Source: Plasmodiophora brassicae (taxonomy: Eukaryota > Endomyxa: Phytomyxea > Phytomyxea > Plasmodiophorida). From it: a DNA stretch of 64,000 nucleotides. Below are positions 1 to 9,557 of this stretch, in pieces (position 1 is the stretch's first letter; each line of letters begins with the position of its first letter). The notes below the pieces were generated by a model that saw only the letters and a program-made list of their open reading frames with translations, was not told the origin of the DNA and made no database searches. Location of the stretch: NCBI GenBank assembly GCA_036867785.1, contig CP145410.1, forward strand, positions 744,001 to 808,000, given 5' to 3'. A program made the translations under genes and the position numbers.

Positions 1-646
1 GATGAGGAATTGGCGAAAAAGCAACAGACGAAGAAAGCTGCATCCGCTGCAGTTTCTGTACCCACGTCAAAGGATGCCTTGAAAGCATCGTCATCATCAT
101 CATCAGTTGCGACTGGAGCATCGAAGCAGGCAGCCGCGCCTCCTCGCTCTGCCCACAAATTCGCTGTGCCTGCTGTGCCGCCATCTCCCGAGCCTGTTGT
201 TGAAATCCCCATCAACGCGCCGCCGAGGTAAAGACTGGCCTGCTCTCGTTGACGCAACCCTTCTCCTGACTCGCGTTTATGCTATCCTAGTGACAGTGAC
301 GAAGATGATGAGGATAGTGACCGGGAGCAACAGAAGAAGCGAATACCCAAGTGGGCCCAGCCGGCGGCGCTCCTGTCGTCATTGGCCGAGCAGGCCCGCA
401 TTGATCCTGACACGATATTCCCGCCCGACTCTCTCAAGTCCTGCAATCTAGAAGGTGCAGTGCTGTTCGCTGCCATTTGGCCTATTGCTAGCATTCTGAC
501 AGTAGTATATTCGTAATGTAGAAGTGTTCGTTGACTTTTCATCCAAGACGCGGTTCACTAGACGTACTAGCAGCGGGAATTGGGTTAGGGATCGTCTCGG
601 CTGGAAGGAGGAGCTTGATTACAAGCGTCGCAATGGATACCTGTAG
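1..646 (+). CDS. INCENP: INCENP C-terminal region (Aurora B-binding IN-box), 5' partial
   Basis: Exons 1-227, 291-454 and 522-646, with introns of 63 and 67 bp; the frame is already open at base 1, so the start lies outside the window. The N-terminal part seen is Lys/Ser/Pro/Ala-rich low complexity followed by an acidic stretch. The C-terminus carries the INCENP IN-box pattern: IPKWAQ, a DPDTIF core, and RFTRRTSSGNW containing the conserved Ser-Ser-Gly-x-Trp, in which the serines are the usual Aurora B phosphosites. In other eukaryotes this segment wraps the small lobe of Aurora B and activates it within the chromosomal passenger complex at centromere and midzone. The family match rests on this motif alone, but both introns were placed independently and the motif is continuous across the second one. 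Confidence 0.85.
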
Positions 647-932
647 TTCGCTACACTTCACATCTTGCTGCGAGTCTATTTAAAACAGTGAACGTTTTGA
701 TTTATGAGGCAACGAATCTCTCAGATAACTGCATTGTAAGGGAATAGCAGGCTGCAGACGCAGACCCATTTCTGCGATATGAGAAATATACGCCGGTTTT
801 GCTTTATTCACTGAATCTTTGATGGGCGTGTTATTACAAGTGATGACGCCAGAAAACAGTGAATAGACTGAAAGTCCACAATATAATTTCATTCGGGAGC
901 AGAGTCGACTGGTACACTAGACGAATTAGGGT

Positions 933-2130
933 TCATGCATCAGGGCTGTTCGGTAGCTCTGCATCAAGATCAGAACCCCCCAGACTGTGATGTACATTGA
1001 GGACCAGCTCGTTCGTACTATCGTCAACCGCCGCGGCGTTCTCCGATTCAGATGCACCAGCAGCCATGTCGAGCAAGTGGGAAGTTGATGATTCGTTGTT
1101 GGCAGGTTCTTGACCGTCTGATGCTGATGGCGTTGAGGCGTGATCGCCGAAACCCGTGACGCTGCTGCCGTCAGGGGCACTGGATTCAGCAGGGTGCTCA
1201 ACCTGATGGTCAGCGAAGCTATCGCCATATAGCCCGACGTCATGATAGTCGTCGTTCGCCAGACTCTCGTGTTCGCGGCCACTTGGGGCGAGAGGGTGTG
1301 ATTCCAGCTTCAATCGCTTCTTGCTGTCCTCGGTGCCCGACTCAAACGAATGCAGGGCGCCGCCATCGTCCAGGCTGTCGTTGCTTCGCTTGTTCGACAG
1401 AACCGAGGGCGTTTCATCAGCATTCAAGTCGCTCCGTGCGTCGCCATCGGTCTTGTAGGACTCCATTTGCCTTCGGTAGCGCTCGCGGTCTGCCGACGCC
1501 CTTTCTTCGTAAGGCCTCTTCTCCTCTGACGACATTGTTCGCCATATTTCACCAAGCTTCGCTCCAATCTTTCCGAACGCCTGACGTGCAACACACATAT
1601 ATATCAGATTTGTAAACATATAATAGGAACGAGACCCAATTACCAGATCGGGATTCTCCTGCTTTAATTCCGCTCGTCGCTCTTTGCAGAAGATCATATA
1701 GGCATTAGATGCCGCTTTGGGCGCATTCGGATCCTTCTTCTTCTTCGGCGGTTTAGTCGGCATGACATTCCCATCGTGCAGCAATGTACCAGCAGCGCCG
1801 TTTGGGTTGGCGTTGGCACGATTCTCGCGCGCGTTCTGCGTGATCATGCATTTGGGGCACTGGATATACAGAGAATTGGCAGGGTGCGCTAGCAGCGTCC
1901 CGCATCCGATGCAGACAGTCTGCTGCGGCGCGTGCGGATTCTGTGTCATCTGGCATCGCGGGCATTGAATGTACATCGATCCACGCGGGAAAGACAACTG
2001 GACGGAGCAGTATGAGCAATATATGGTTTGCTGTGCAACGGTATTCGTCAGTGTCAACCAGGGGCGCCGACGGATGCGCGACACCGACCATGCCGCCGCT
2101 GGGATTCACGGCGCTGTTCATGGCCTCCAT
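933..2130 (-). CDS. LSD1-type zinc finger and HMG-box protein
   Basis: Two LSD1-type C2C2 fingers (CSYCSVQLSFPRG..IQCPRC and CIGCGTLLAHP..IQCPKC) are followed by a Lys-rich linker (KPPKKKKDPNAPK) and one HMG box with the usual KKDPNAPKAASNAYMIF start. The C-terminal third is acidic and Ser-rich with no recognised domain. A 63-bp intron (1643-1581) splits the HMG box after ENPDL; it is a multiple of three without a stop, so an unspliced reading would insert 21 spurious residues. The 5' end is less certain: the acceptor before the first finger is after base 2034 with a CTGAC branch site, and the preceding ATG at 2130 can be joined with donors giving a 7- or 14-codon first exon. The likely role is a nuclear DNA-binding regulator. 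LSD1 fingers in plants act in cell-death and stress control; that role is not implied here. Confidence 0.85.
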
Positions 2131-2977
2131 GGCAAGGCCGCGTCCGTAATCGTGAATCTGTACCCGCCAACGGCAGTCGTCGCAGTCGCTGATCGACGCC
2201 CAGTCGTGATTCGATCACAGTGCGTGCGCGTGTGCCCTGCGGTATGGTATCAGAAATCCAGCGCCTATCGAGATACGCGGCGCACGGCGGAAAATCCGGC
2301 GCAGATGCGGCGGGCGACGGACTGACCGACCGATTCGTAAACGGTGACGCGCGCGGCGGCCGTGACGCCCTGTGCCGACTCCCTGTCGTGCGGACCCGGC
2401 GACCCCACTGACAACCCACTCAGGCACACTGACGGACGGAGCACGACCAGGCTCCCGACGCGCACGTGGAATGGACCTTCCCACCCAAAACTGACAGAGA
2501 TTTTTGGATTCCGAAAGTCCTGCGACGGGCGTCCCAAAATAGCCGCGCCTGCCAACTGGCCATGGCCGGCGCGGTTTGCGTTACGGCAAGGGCCGTGGCG
2601 CGCGCGCGCGCGCGCGCACTCCAAACCCGAGGGAGGAACCAGAAACCTCACCGCCGCCGCCGCCCGCTCCTGGCCCTCCTCGGGACTCCTGGGCGTCCGC
2701 CCTCCAGTGCGGGCGCGAGGATCACACAGAAGCGACCCATGCTCCCCCGTTGTTCAAGGTTTTACGAATGGCCATTGCCCATTGCTCAGCGATGCAAAGT
2801 ACTGGGCCCTGCCTGTCACCACCCCGAATCGAACATCAACGAGGACATCGAGAACCAACGAATTAGTACAATGTATTTATCGTTAAGGCTGTACACAGCA
2901 TGATGAGGGCATTTTCATCGTCGCGAAATCGGGGTACGGAATACGTGTCCCGGAGCGGACCTCCAGATGAATCACGT
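2131..2977. other. Intergenic stretch without supported gene; (GC)10 tract
   Basis: This is about 850 bp between two minus-strand genes. Several overlapping frames are open because of high GC, but none shows a recognisable domain or convincing splice pattern. An uninterrupted alternating GC dinucleotide tract of about 20 bases lies at 2598-2617. The segment probably holds the promoter and 5' leader of the LSD1-HMG gene and the 3' flank of the next gene. Confidence 0.6.
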
Positions 2978-3750
2978 TCATTCAGGGCGGTCCCCGTTCG
3001 TGATCTCGGCGCCTGCCGACGCGTCGTGCTCGCGTGCTTGCTTACCAGCAGTCGTGCCACGAACGTCTTCCTCACTTGACACAGCCGCCTGGACACTGCC
3101 GCCCGGCTGCAGCGGCGGCAACGCCCCGTTTGATCGGCTGACTTCTCCGTTCTTATCGCGGGAATTGAAGCAGGCGCTGCACTTGGGACACTGGATCCAG
3201 ACACTGTTCGGCGGATGGGTCAGTAACTGAGAGCATCCCCTGCATAGCGTTCGATGTGGGGCTTGCGTCTGCTGCGTCGACTCGCAGACGGGGCACTCGA
3301 TGAACTGGGCACTGTCTGGATACTGCAACAGCGACGAACACTTCAAACAGTAGATGCTGTTCTGCGGTCGCGCCGCCTTGGCCGGATACGATGTCGGCGG
3401 AACAAACGGCGGGATCATCGACTGCGATTTCGACGATGGAAGCGGCCCGGGCAGAACAGCGCTCGTGGCACGCAGCACAGGGTCGCCCGAGCATTCGAAT
3501 GTGACCGCACAGCGAGGACACTGGATGTATCGGGCATTAACCGGATGCGACAGGACCGCGGAGCAGCCGATGCAAACGGTCCGCTTCGTGACGGGCGGAT
3601 CCGGAGTCATATTCGTCTGCGAACGAAATATTGAGCATAACCAGTTCGTTGCTGAACACAGACGCATGTACCGACCTTGCACTCGGGACATTGGATGAGA
3701 CGACTGCCGGCCGGGAATGCCAACTTGACATTGCAGCATTTGCAGTTCAT
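2978..3750 (-). CDS. Protein with four LSD1-type zinc fingers
   Basis: Exon 1 is 3750-3676 and exon 2 is 3616-2978, separated by a 59-bp intron with donor GTCGGT; the product is 237 aa. It has four C2C2 LSD1-type fingers: MNCKCCNVKLAFPAG..IQCPEC at the N-terminus, CIGCSAVLSHP..IQCPRC, YCLKCSSLLQYP..IECPVC and CRGCSQLLTHP..IQCPKC. The ATG at 3750 sits directly on the first finger; the same frame is open further upstream, but without family support. The C-terminal ~60 residues are polar and unstructured. It lies head-to-tail with the LSD1-HMG gene, and the fingers of both share the YIQCPRC/KC signature, so the pair probably arose by local duplication followed by gain of the HMG box or loss of it. 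In plants such proteins (LSD1, LOL) bind metacaspases and bZIP factors; its function here is unknown. Confidence 0.85.
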
Positions 3751-3961
3751 GGTTTGCTGTCGGACGGACACACACACACACAGCGTCAGACAGGGCGGCG
3801 CGGGCACGACGCTCATCGCTGCATTACGATCTCGGACGACGGCCGGGCATTGTCGCGCCCCATGTGAACGCAGGCGGGTCGCGTACTCCACTGACCACGG
3901 ACTGCGCTGTGTCGGCGTCGGCAACCAACGTCGACGGAACACGCGGCCCACCGGGCCACCA

Positions 3962-4450
3962 CTATGGAATTGTTGTAATAAAGGGGTGTTTTTTACAAGC
4001 CTGTTTTTTACATGTAAATTACACCTCTCGGGAACCAACTTTACACTGTAAAATACAGGTAACGTAACGGTTTCCCGATCCGCGGATACACCTCCGCCGT
4101 CCAGGAGCCATTCGCGTGCGCGTCGTCGTCGTCGTCTTGTCTCATGTCGTTGTGGTTGATTGTTCGTAAATAGCCTGCTGGCCGCGATAGGACCGAAGCG
4201 ACTGGGGTTCGCAGGGTTCGTTGGCATTTCGAGGCAGGCACACTTCCCGAGGCGATTTCGGACACACATTTGTACCCCGTTGGTGACGAAGAGGTCATCG
4301 AATCTGGTCAGGTTGTCAGGACCGTGACCATGGTATGAAGGCGTACTGCGAGGGGGCGCAGCCCCCTGCTGTTTTAAACATGTTTTTTACGTGTAAAATA
4401 CATGTATTTTACACTCAACCAGCCATTCTCTGTTTTTAACAATTCCATAG
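3962..4450. mobile_element. MITE-like element with perfect 13-bp terminal inverted repeats
   Basis: The left end CTATGGAATTGTT (3962-3974) is the exact reverse complement of the right end AACAATTCCATAG (4438-4450). The six bases flanking each end are identical (CCACCA at 3956-3961 and 4451-4456), consistent with a target-site duplication, although the right flank is itself a CCACC repeat. Subterminal AT-rich motifs recur: TGTTTTTTAC at 4002-4011 and 4381-4390, and TGTAAAA/TTTTACA boxes on both sides. A 7-bp stem hairpin (AGGGGGC-GCA-GCCCCCT) lies at 4351-4367. There is no transposase-like frame. At about 489 bp with subterminal repeats this fits a non-autonomous DNA transposon. The 6-bp duplication is close to the 5-8 bp of hAT/P-like families, but I cannot assign a superfamily. 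Confidence 0.65.
4391..4414. repeat. 24-bp perfect palindrome inside the MITE
   Basis: Each half reads GTGTAAAATACA and the two halves are exact inverted copies with no spacer. Related TGTAAAAT/ATTTACA sequences occur near the left end of the same element at 4009-4055. Such subterminal palindromes often serve as transposase-binding sites; that role is inferred. Confidence 0.8.
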
Positions 4451-4527
4451 CCACCACCCACCACCTGCCGTTCATCGTTCCGCAATTATTGGCGATCGAC
4501 ACATTCCTTTACCAGGGCGAACCCCGG

Positions 4528-5526
4528 TCATGTATTTGAAAGTGTTATTGAGGCGTGCGCCCGGTACTGTTTACGCCACCTGGCGAACGGGAAACAGCAT
4601 GACCCAGGGCCAGGCGGGTCGTCCAAGTCGGTGAAGCATGGGATGATCGGGTGTCGTTCAAAGGTCGGATGCGGATCCGAGCCACGACGTTTCTGTCTGA
4701 CTGGCCGGATGGCAGTCGCCGCTGCACACGTTGGCAACGCAAGCCGTCCCTGCGCGACAAGCTGTTTGAGATGGGCCTCAAGTGCAGAGCGCAGGGCGGT
4801 GGATTGGTCGGTCGGGGAGCGACGATGTCGGATGAGTTCATATAGGACTAAGGTGCATTCGTCGCCATCGAACAGCCTTTGGTCGATATCGTCCGGACCG
4901 GCCGCCAGGAGCGTAGCGATCTTTAGAACGGTATCGAAATCCGGCGATACAATCGCCCGCGGTAACTCGACGACCAGGTTCTCGAGTCCAGCCTGCTCAT
5001 CTCCTTCGTGACTTCCTTCTAACAGATGGGACAGTTTTTCAGCAACCTGCCGCGCTGTCGGACGGGCGTTCGGTTCTGCGCTCGTCATAGCATCGATTAG
5101 CGTCGTTAGGTGAGGGCCGGTGTGCCGCTTTGAGCCCGGCATGAGGCGAAGTATAACTCCAAGCGCGAAGATATCGCCGGCGAACGGATTCCCACAGCAT
5201 GGCGGCGTAAAGGGGGAGAGCGCCCCGGCATTCGGGTAAGCAAACCCGCGAAGCTTGACTGTTCGGGTATCTGCGTCAACGATAAACGAGGACAGTCTTA
5301 AACTGTGGTGAGCAATTGACATTGAATGGGCATAGTTAATGGCAGCGACCATTTGCTGGAAGCATTGCAGGACGTTGTCTGCGTCTGCTGAGCAGCGGGC
5401 AATATCCAAGGGTCGGTAAGGAGAACCGGCCGACAGATCAGAAGCCATAGCAATATTGGGATGGTCCAGAATAGCCAGAACGGCTTCTTCTCGGAGATGG
5501 TCGTGCAGATTGCTGGATGATAACAT
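4528..5526 (-). CDS. Degenerate protein kinase-like protein (probable pseudokinase)
   Basis: The first in-frame ATG is at 5526, giving 332 aa; the frame stays open to about 5610 without an ATG, so a short spliced N-terminus may be missing. The kinase fold is recognisable from the helix C/HPNI region (EEAVLAILDHPNI), the catalytic-loop region, and the F-helix pattern GDIFALGVIL followed by the ARPTARQVAEKL repeat-like C-lobe end. Key residues are changed: the HRD loop reads AHHSLRLSSF, with no HRD Asp and no metal-binding Asn, the DFG position reads LRGF, and no glycine loop or VAIK lysine is visible. After the kinase-like part there are about 150 residues with no recognised domain. It is most likely catalytically dead and acts as a scaffold or regulator; this is inference from the missing residues. 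Confidence 0.7.
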   Translation of the reverse strand: MLSSSNLHDHLREEAVLAILDHPNIAMASDLSAGSPYRPLDIARCSADADNVLQCFQQMVAAINYAHSMSIAHHSLRLSSFIVDADTRTVKLRGFAYPNAGALSPFTPPCCGNPFAGDIFALGVILRLMPGSKRHTGPHLTTLIDAMTSAEPNARPTARQVAEKLSHLLEGSHEGDEQAGLENLVVELPRAIVSPDFDTVLKIATLLAAGPDDIDQRLFDGDECTLVLYELIRHRRSPTDQSTALRSALEAHLKQLVAQGRLALPTCAAATAIRPVRQKRRGSDPHPTFERHPIIPCFTDLDDPPGPGSCCFPFARWRKQYRAHASITLSNT

Positions 5527-5651
5527 TCGTCCGCTGAGTCGAGTCTCGGTAAAGCGCGGCACCCACGCCCAACGTGTTGTGCCTGGTCGAGATTCTATGT
5601 GATCGCTCAAGGTACCAGGTCAAACGGACATGATTGTCTCTTCATTTGGTA

Positions 5652-7013
5652 CTATTTACAAGCATCTGAATTTCGCAGGATGTGCGAATGCAGAGCGGAC
5701 AAGGACACAAGAATGGCCTCTTCGGTTCGAATCGTGCCGCTCCCTTGATGAGCACACGTATTAATGTACGCGTCGAACAGTTCTTCAGCGCGTGTCGAGG
5801 GAAGCTTCTCGTCGCCTTCCACACAGGACTCGATGCCGCCAAGCCCACCGAATACGATTATAAGGTGTTTGAACGGTTTCAGGGTGAATGTACCCTCTTG
5901 AGCGAGTTCACCACGGTCAGACGTTCCCAATGCAAGGTCGTAGCCGCCTTCGTAAGGGCATTGTGTGAAGACCTCGGACAGGCCTGCCGCCAAACGCGTT
6001 GTGTACCCCCAGTATAGCCCGGCGGATTCTCGTGGAGCGCTTGGGGACACAGCGTGGCCTTTACCAACTTTCATAACCCGCTCTCAGATGTCAGTACGTC
6101 GGAGACCCATGCACAGGACCTGGTACCTTTTTTCGAGTTCAACAATTCAGGATCCTCTATAGCAACAGTAACACGAACATTCGGGGCAATGGTTTGTGGA
6201 ACGCGAACGTCCTTCCTCAGGCCCACGTTGACAAGTGTCCCCGACGACGACGGGCGCTTCAGCGTTATACCCTCACGAAACGGACTGATAGCGTCAGCGC
6301 GCAGATGGTGAGGAGCGTCAAGTGGGTTGAGGAGCCCAGCGAACCTGAGAGCAGTCAGAACAGAGGCGCACACGATAACAGAGACGCCACTGACTTCAGG
6401 TCCGGATGCATTGGGAAGAGAGCCTTGCGCAAATACTGAGGGCATTCTAGGTATTGAAGGACGCGAGCCAGGAACACGTTCGCGTCTGTCCGGTTGGCGT
6501 GAGACAACGCGCCCTCTGCGCTGTGCTCTTTGCCGTCCTTTGCGTAGCGATAAGGGAGCCGCAATCCGATGGCGTGGTCGCTGTCGTACCTCAGAAAATA
6601 CGACAATTTCGTCAACGTTGAAAATTGTCGCTGCTCGAGCGATTTGTCCAGCAAGGTACTATTCAAAGCTCGCCGTCAGTGGTTGCGGCTGCTGTTAAGA
6701 ATCGCAATTACCGTTTTTAGTTCAGGCGATTGGGCATTACCAATTATGCTGCCTGTACACACCGGAATTTGAGACATTGAATGGGGTCGAACGTACGTCT
6801 GTACTAACCAGGCACAGCGATGGACACGGTCCACTTCCTTGGACGTCTAATATCCTTCAACCGAAGCGTTGAATGCTGCCGAGGACTACTCGGATGCTGA
6901 TCCGGAGCAGGTAACGTTTCCGCTGGTGCAGGACGAGCTTTCTCCTCCTTCTTCCTGAGTTTCTTCACTTTGCGTGCAGCAATGTCCTCAGGCGTTCGCT
7001 GACGTTTCCCCAT
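5652..7013 (-). CDS. SPOUT1: SPOUT-domain RNA methyltransferase (SPOUT1/CENP-32 family)
   Basis: Six exons (7013-6809, 6752-6712, 6658-6590, 6537-6395, 6344-6127, 6067-5652) encode 363 aa, close to the human length. The Lys/Arg-rich N-terminus (MGKRQRTPEDIAARKVKKL) is followed by VSIAVPG.SIIGNAQSPEL, VDEIVVFSE, the hallmark YLECPQYLRKALFP, FAGLLNPLDAPHHLRAD, the SAM-knot segments GLYWGYTTRLA and GYDLALGTSDRGE, HLIIVFGGLGGIE, and the C-terminal QGSGTIRTEEAILVSLSAL. These match the alpha/beta-knot (SPOUT) family PF02598. The human member is an RNA uridine-N3 methyltransferase also found at kinetochores and spindle poles. Introns are 50-59 bp. All motifs expected for SAM binding are present, so the enzyme looks intact. 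Confidence 0.95.
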
Positions 7014-7631
7014 TGTCAGGTCGTTGGGTTCTCGTTAGTCCGTCGCGCAGTCCGAAACCTTCATCGGCTTGCCATAAAAATAGCCTACGACCTGGTAGCG
7101 TCTCGGTTCTCGCTCGTATTTACACCATGCTGAGGTGAGATTGCCACACTGATCGTTAATGATCACCGAACGAAGCCGACCCTCACAACTGAAGTCTCAA
7201 ACACGTTTGCCATTACATAGTCGCAATAGCACAATCTATACGATGTCTCCGCGAATCCGTTTTCGCGGCTCGTTCTGGCGACAGTACAAAGGCCTGGGCT
7301 ATCGAGTGCTATTGCAGAGCAAGCCATGAAAGAAGACGGCATGATGATAACATTCATCCTGGGATCATCACAACGGTTTATGTAATTACAGCTGTATGTA
7401 AGACGCCAGCGGCGAGGAATCATCCTGGATGGGCGCCTCCCAATGAATAGTCAGTGGCGATTGGGCACGTTGCGTATTATAGGTTTGCAATGATTCATCG
7501 CGCATGTGGTCATCAGCGAGGTCGCCTAACGGTATGTTCTGGATCGTTTTTCTGGACTGTTGTGGTGACAGGTGGTCGAGGCCTCGCGGGCTCACCAGGG
7601 CGTTCGGCGAGTTCGTCGCCGAAGCGCGGCT
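7014..7631. promoter_or_regulatory. Divergent intergenic region between SPOUT1 and the exchanger
   Basis: This stretch of about 620 bp separates two outward-facing start codons and must hold both promoters. Short open frames on the minus strand (around 7163-7595) show no domain. No TATA-like box or repeat stands out to me. The exchanger might have an additional 5' exon in 7450-7600, but I could not support one. Confidence 0.45.
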
Positions 7632-9557
7632 ATGTCATTTGAGGACTTGTTCATCGACGTTGCGGACCTGCCCCGAAATGGATATGGCCTTGTCCAGGTC
7701 ACAACATGGGCGATGGCTGACCATTTTGCCATAGCGCTCAACCCCTGTTCGTTCAGATCATATTCCTTGGGATTGTCTACGGCTTCTTCCTCAAGCAAGG
7801 ATCTGGTTCTATATCGGATGGTTCTGAACTCCTGGCTCTTATTCCTTGTAAGCCAATTTAGCATTCATTTCGTTGCCTGTAATCTGATCAGTCGACCAGC
7901 GATATCATACGTCGTCGGCTCCGTCGTTCTTCCGGCTCTGGGCGCCCTTCCCGATGCGATGATCATCTTGTTCTCGGGGCTAGGTGACAATCCGCAGGAA
8001 CAGCTGTCAGTTGGGATTGGCACGCTAGCAGGATCAACAATCATGCTCCTCTCGCTCTCCTGGGGCTTATCCATTATGGCCGGTCGCGTTTCTCTCAACG
8101 CAGACGGATCGGCAAATTACACTCGACCGAAGCAACCTCCCCCTGGATGGACGAAACTGTACCCTGCTGACAAATGGAACCCAACAACGTCAGGGGTGGC
8201 ACCCGGCCCGCAGCTGAAGGTCAACTCGGCTGTTATGCTCTTCACTGTTATTATCTACCTGGTGGTCCAAATAGCGGCGTGGACGACAACTGGGACGAAG
8301 GCGAAGGATGCCAAGACGGATCCTGCCGTCGCGGCGAAATCAGTTAACATTCCGTCTCTGGTCGGAATGCTGCTCGCCATCGTGTCGTTCATCGGCTACA
8401 TGGTTTGGAACCTCAAATCCGTTTCGCGACAATATGTCGTCGAGGAGCAGTTGGAGGAGATTCAGGTCGACGCCCTGAAACGAGGAGACCTGTCTCTTTC
8501 CGCAGTCTTCGAGAAAGAGATTGAACTGCTGTCGGAGAAGGTCAGGAAGGAAAATGGCAAACTTCAGTGGGTCGACGTCAAACGTCTGAGAACGGTGCTG
8601 AGGCCATTCTTCAAGCGACATGACGCCAACGGCAATGGCGTCCTTTGCAAGAGCGAGATGCGGGACGTTCTTCACGATATGGGCGAAACGCCCAGCGATA
8701 CGTTGGTCGACGAATGGTTCGCCAAAGCCGATATTGATGTGAACGGCGCCATCGACTTTAACGAGTTTGTCCTGATGACGGCCATGTACCTGGTGGGCAA
8801 AATCGATGAAAGAAACAAATTTGAAGCGGACCGTTGCCTTCATCCTGGCCATGCGCCCCAAGCTGGGCCAGACGATGCGAGCGACGTGCAGCCGAAGTCC
8901 AACGATGTCGTCCGGATTTCACCTGATCCTCAACGAAACCGTTCTTCCAGCGAGGCCATCCACAGCCTTGTGCGCATCGACGGGGTCGACGAGGATAACG
9001 ACGAGGGCGAAGAAGAAGAAGAAGAAGACGACGAGATACCGGACGATTTGCGGGATCTGCCGCCCGAGGAACAGCGCCGCCGACTATGGCGACGTGCTGC
9101 CGTGAAACTGACCGTCGGGGCCATCGTTCTGCTGTTGTTCTCCGATCCAATGGTGGGCGTCCTGGCCGAATTCGCCAATCGCACCGGCATTCCAGCATTC
9201 TACGTATCGTTCATCGTGGCGCCGTTGGCGAGTAACTTCTCGGAGATCATGGCATCGTTCGTGTTCGCACAGAAGAAGACCAAGAAAACGATCGACATTG
9301 CATTCTCCACGTTGCTTGGCGCCGCCTGCATGAACAACACGCTCTGCCTCGGTGTCTTCCTTGGGCTGGTCTACTTCCGCAACCTGTTCTGGGAGTTCTC
9401 TGCTGAAACGCTATCCGTCATCCTCGTCGAGCTCGTCGTCGGTTTAACCGTGTTCCAGAAGACTATTCGACTGTGGCAAGGCTTCTTCATCATTGCCTTG
9501 CTTCCCCTCGCACTCGTATTCGTCGCTGTGCTTGAAAATGTTGCCGGTTTGGACTGA
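7632..9557 (+). CDS. EF-hand cation/Ca2+ exchanger (NCL/CaCA family)
   Basis: Three exons (7632-7697, 7757-7847, 7900-9557) encode 604 aa; the frame shift at each 52-59 bp intron restores the conserved first repeat. Alpha-1 repeat: SYVVGSVVLPALGALPDAMI then GSTIMLLSLSWG. Alpha-2 repeat: VAPLASNFSEIMASFVFAQK then STLLGAACMNNTLCLG. Between them lies a long cytoplasmic loop with two EF-hands (DANGNGVLCKSEM and DIDVNGAIDFNEF, with Asp/Asn at the loop ligand positions) and a poly-acidic tract. About nine to ten hydrophobic segments are visible. This layout matches plant NCL/EF-CAX antiporters, which move Ca2+ out of the cytosol or into vacuoles in exchange for Na+ or H+ and are tuned by Ca2+ binding to the loop. 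The initiator ATG follows a GC-rich leader; the N-terminal ~22 residues are the least certain part. Confidence 0.92.
   Translation: MSFEDLFIDVADLPRNGYGLVQVTTWAMADHFAIALNPCSFRSYSLGLSTASSSSKDLVLYRMVLNSWLLFLVSQFSIHFVACNLISRPAISYVVGSVVLPALGALPDAMIILFSGLGDNPQEQLSVGIGTLAGSTIMLLSLSWGLSIMAGRVSLNADGSANYTRPKQPPPGWTKLYPADKWNPTTSGVAPGPQLKVNSAVMLFTVIIYLVVQIAAWTTTGTKAKDAKTDPAVAAKSVNIPSLVGMLLAIVSFIGYMVWNLKSVSRQYVVEEQLEEIQVDALKRGDLSLSAVFEKEIELLSEKVRKENGKLQWVDVKRLRTVLRPFFKRHDANGNGVLCKSEMRDVLHDMGETPSDTLVDEWFAKADIDVNGAIDFNEFVLMTAMYLVGKIDERNKFEADRCLHPGHAPQAGPDDASDVQPKSNDVVRISPDPQRNRSSSEAIHSLVRIDGVDEDNDEGEEEEEEDDEIPDDLRDLPPEEQRRRLWRRAAVKLTVGAIVLLLFSDPMVGVLAEFANRTGIPAFYVSFIVAPLASNFSEIMASFVFAQKKTKKTIDIAFSTLLGAACMNNTLCLGVFLGLVYFRNLFWEFSAETLSVILVELVVGLTVFQKTIRLWQGFFIIALLPLALVFVAVLENVAGLD

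Noticed and set aside
2598-2617. (GC)10 tract as a functional Z-DNA element
   Set aside because: Only a short simple repeat in a GC-rich intergenic region; nothing else supports a function.
5527-5610. Extending the kinase-like gene to the open frame start
   Set aside because: No ATG there, only TTG; the first supportable start in this frame is at 5526.
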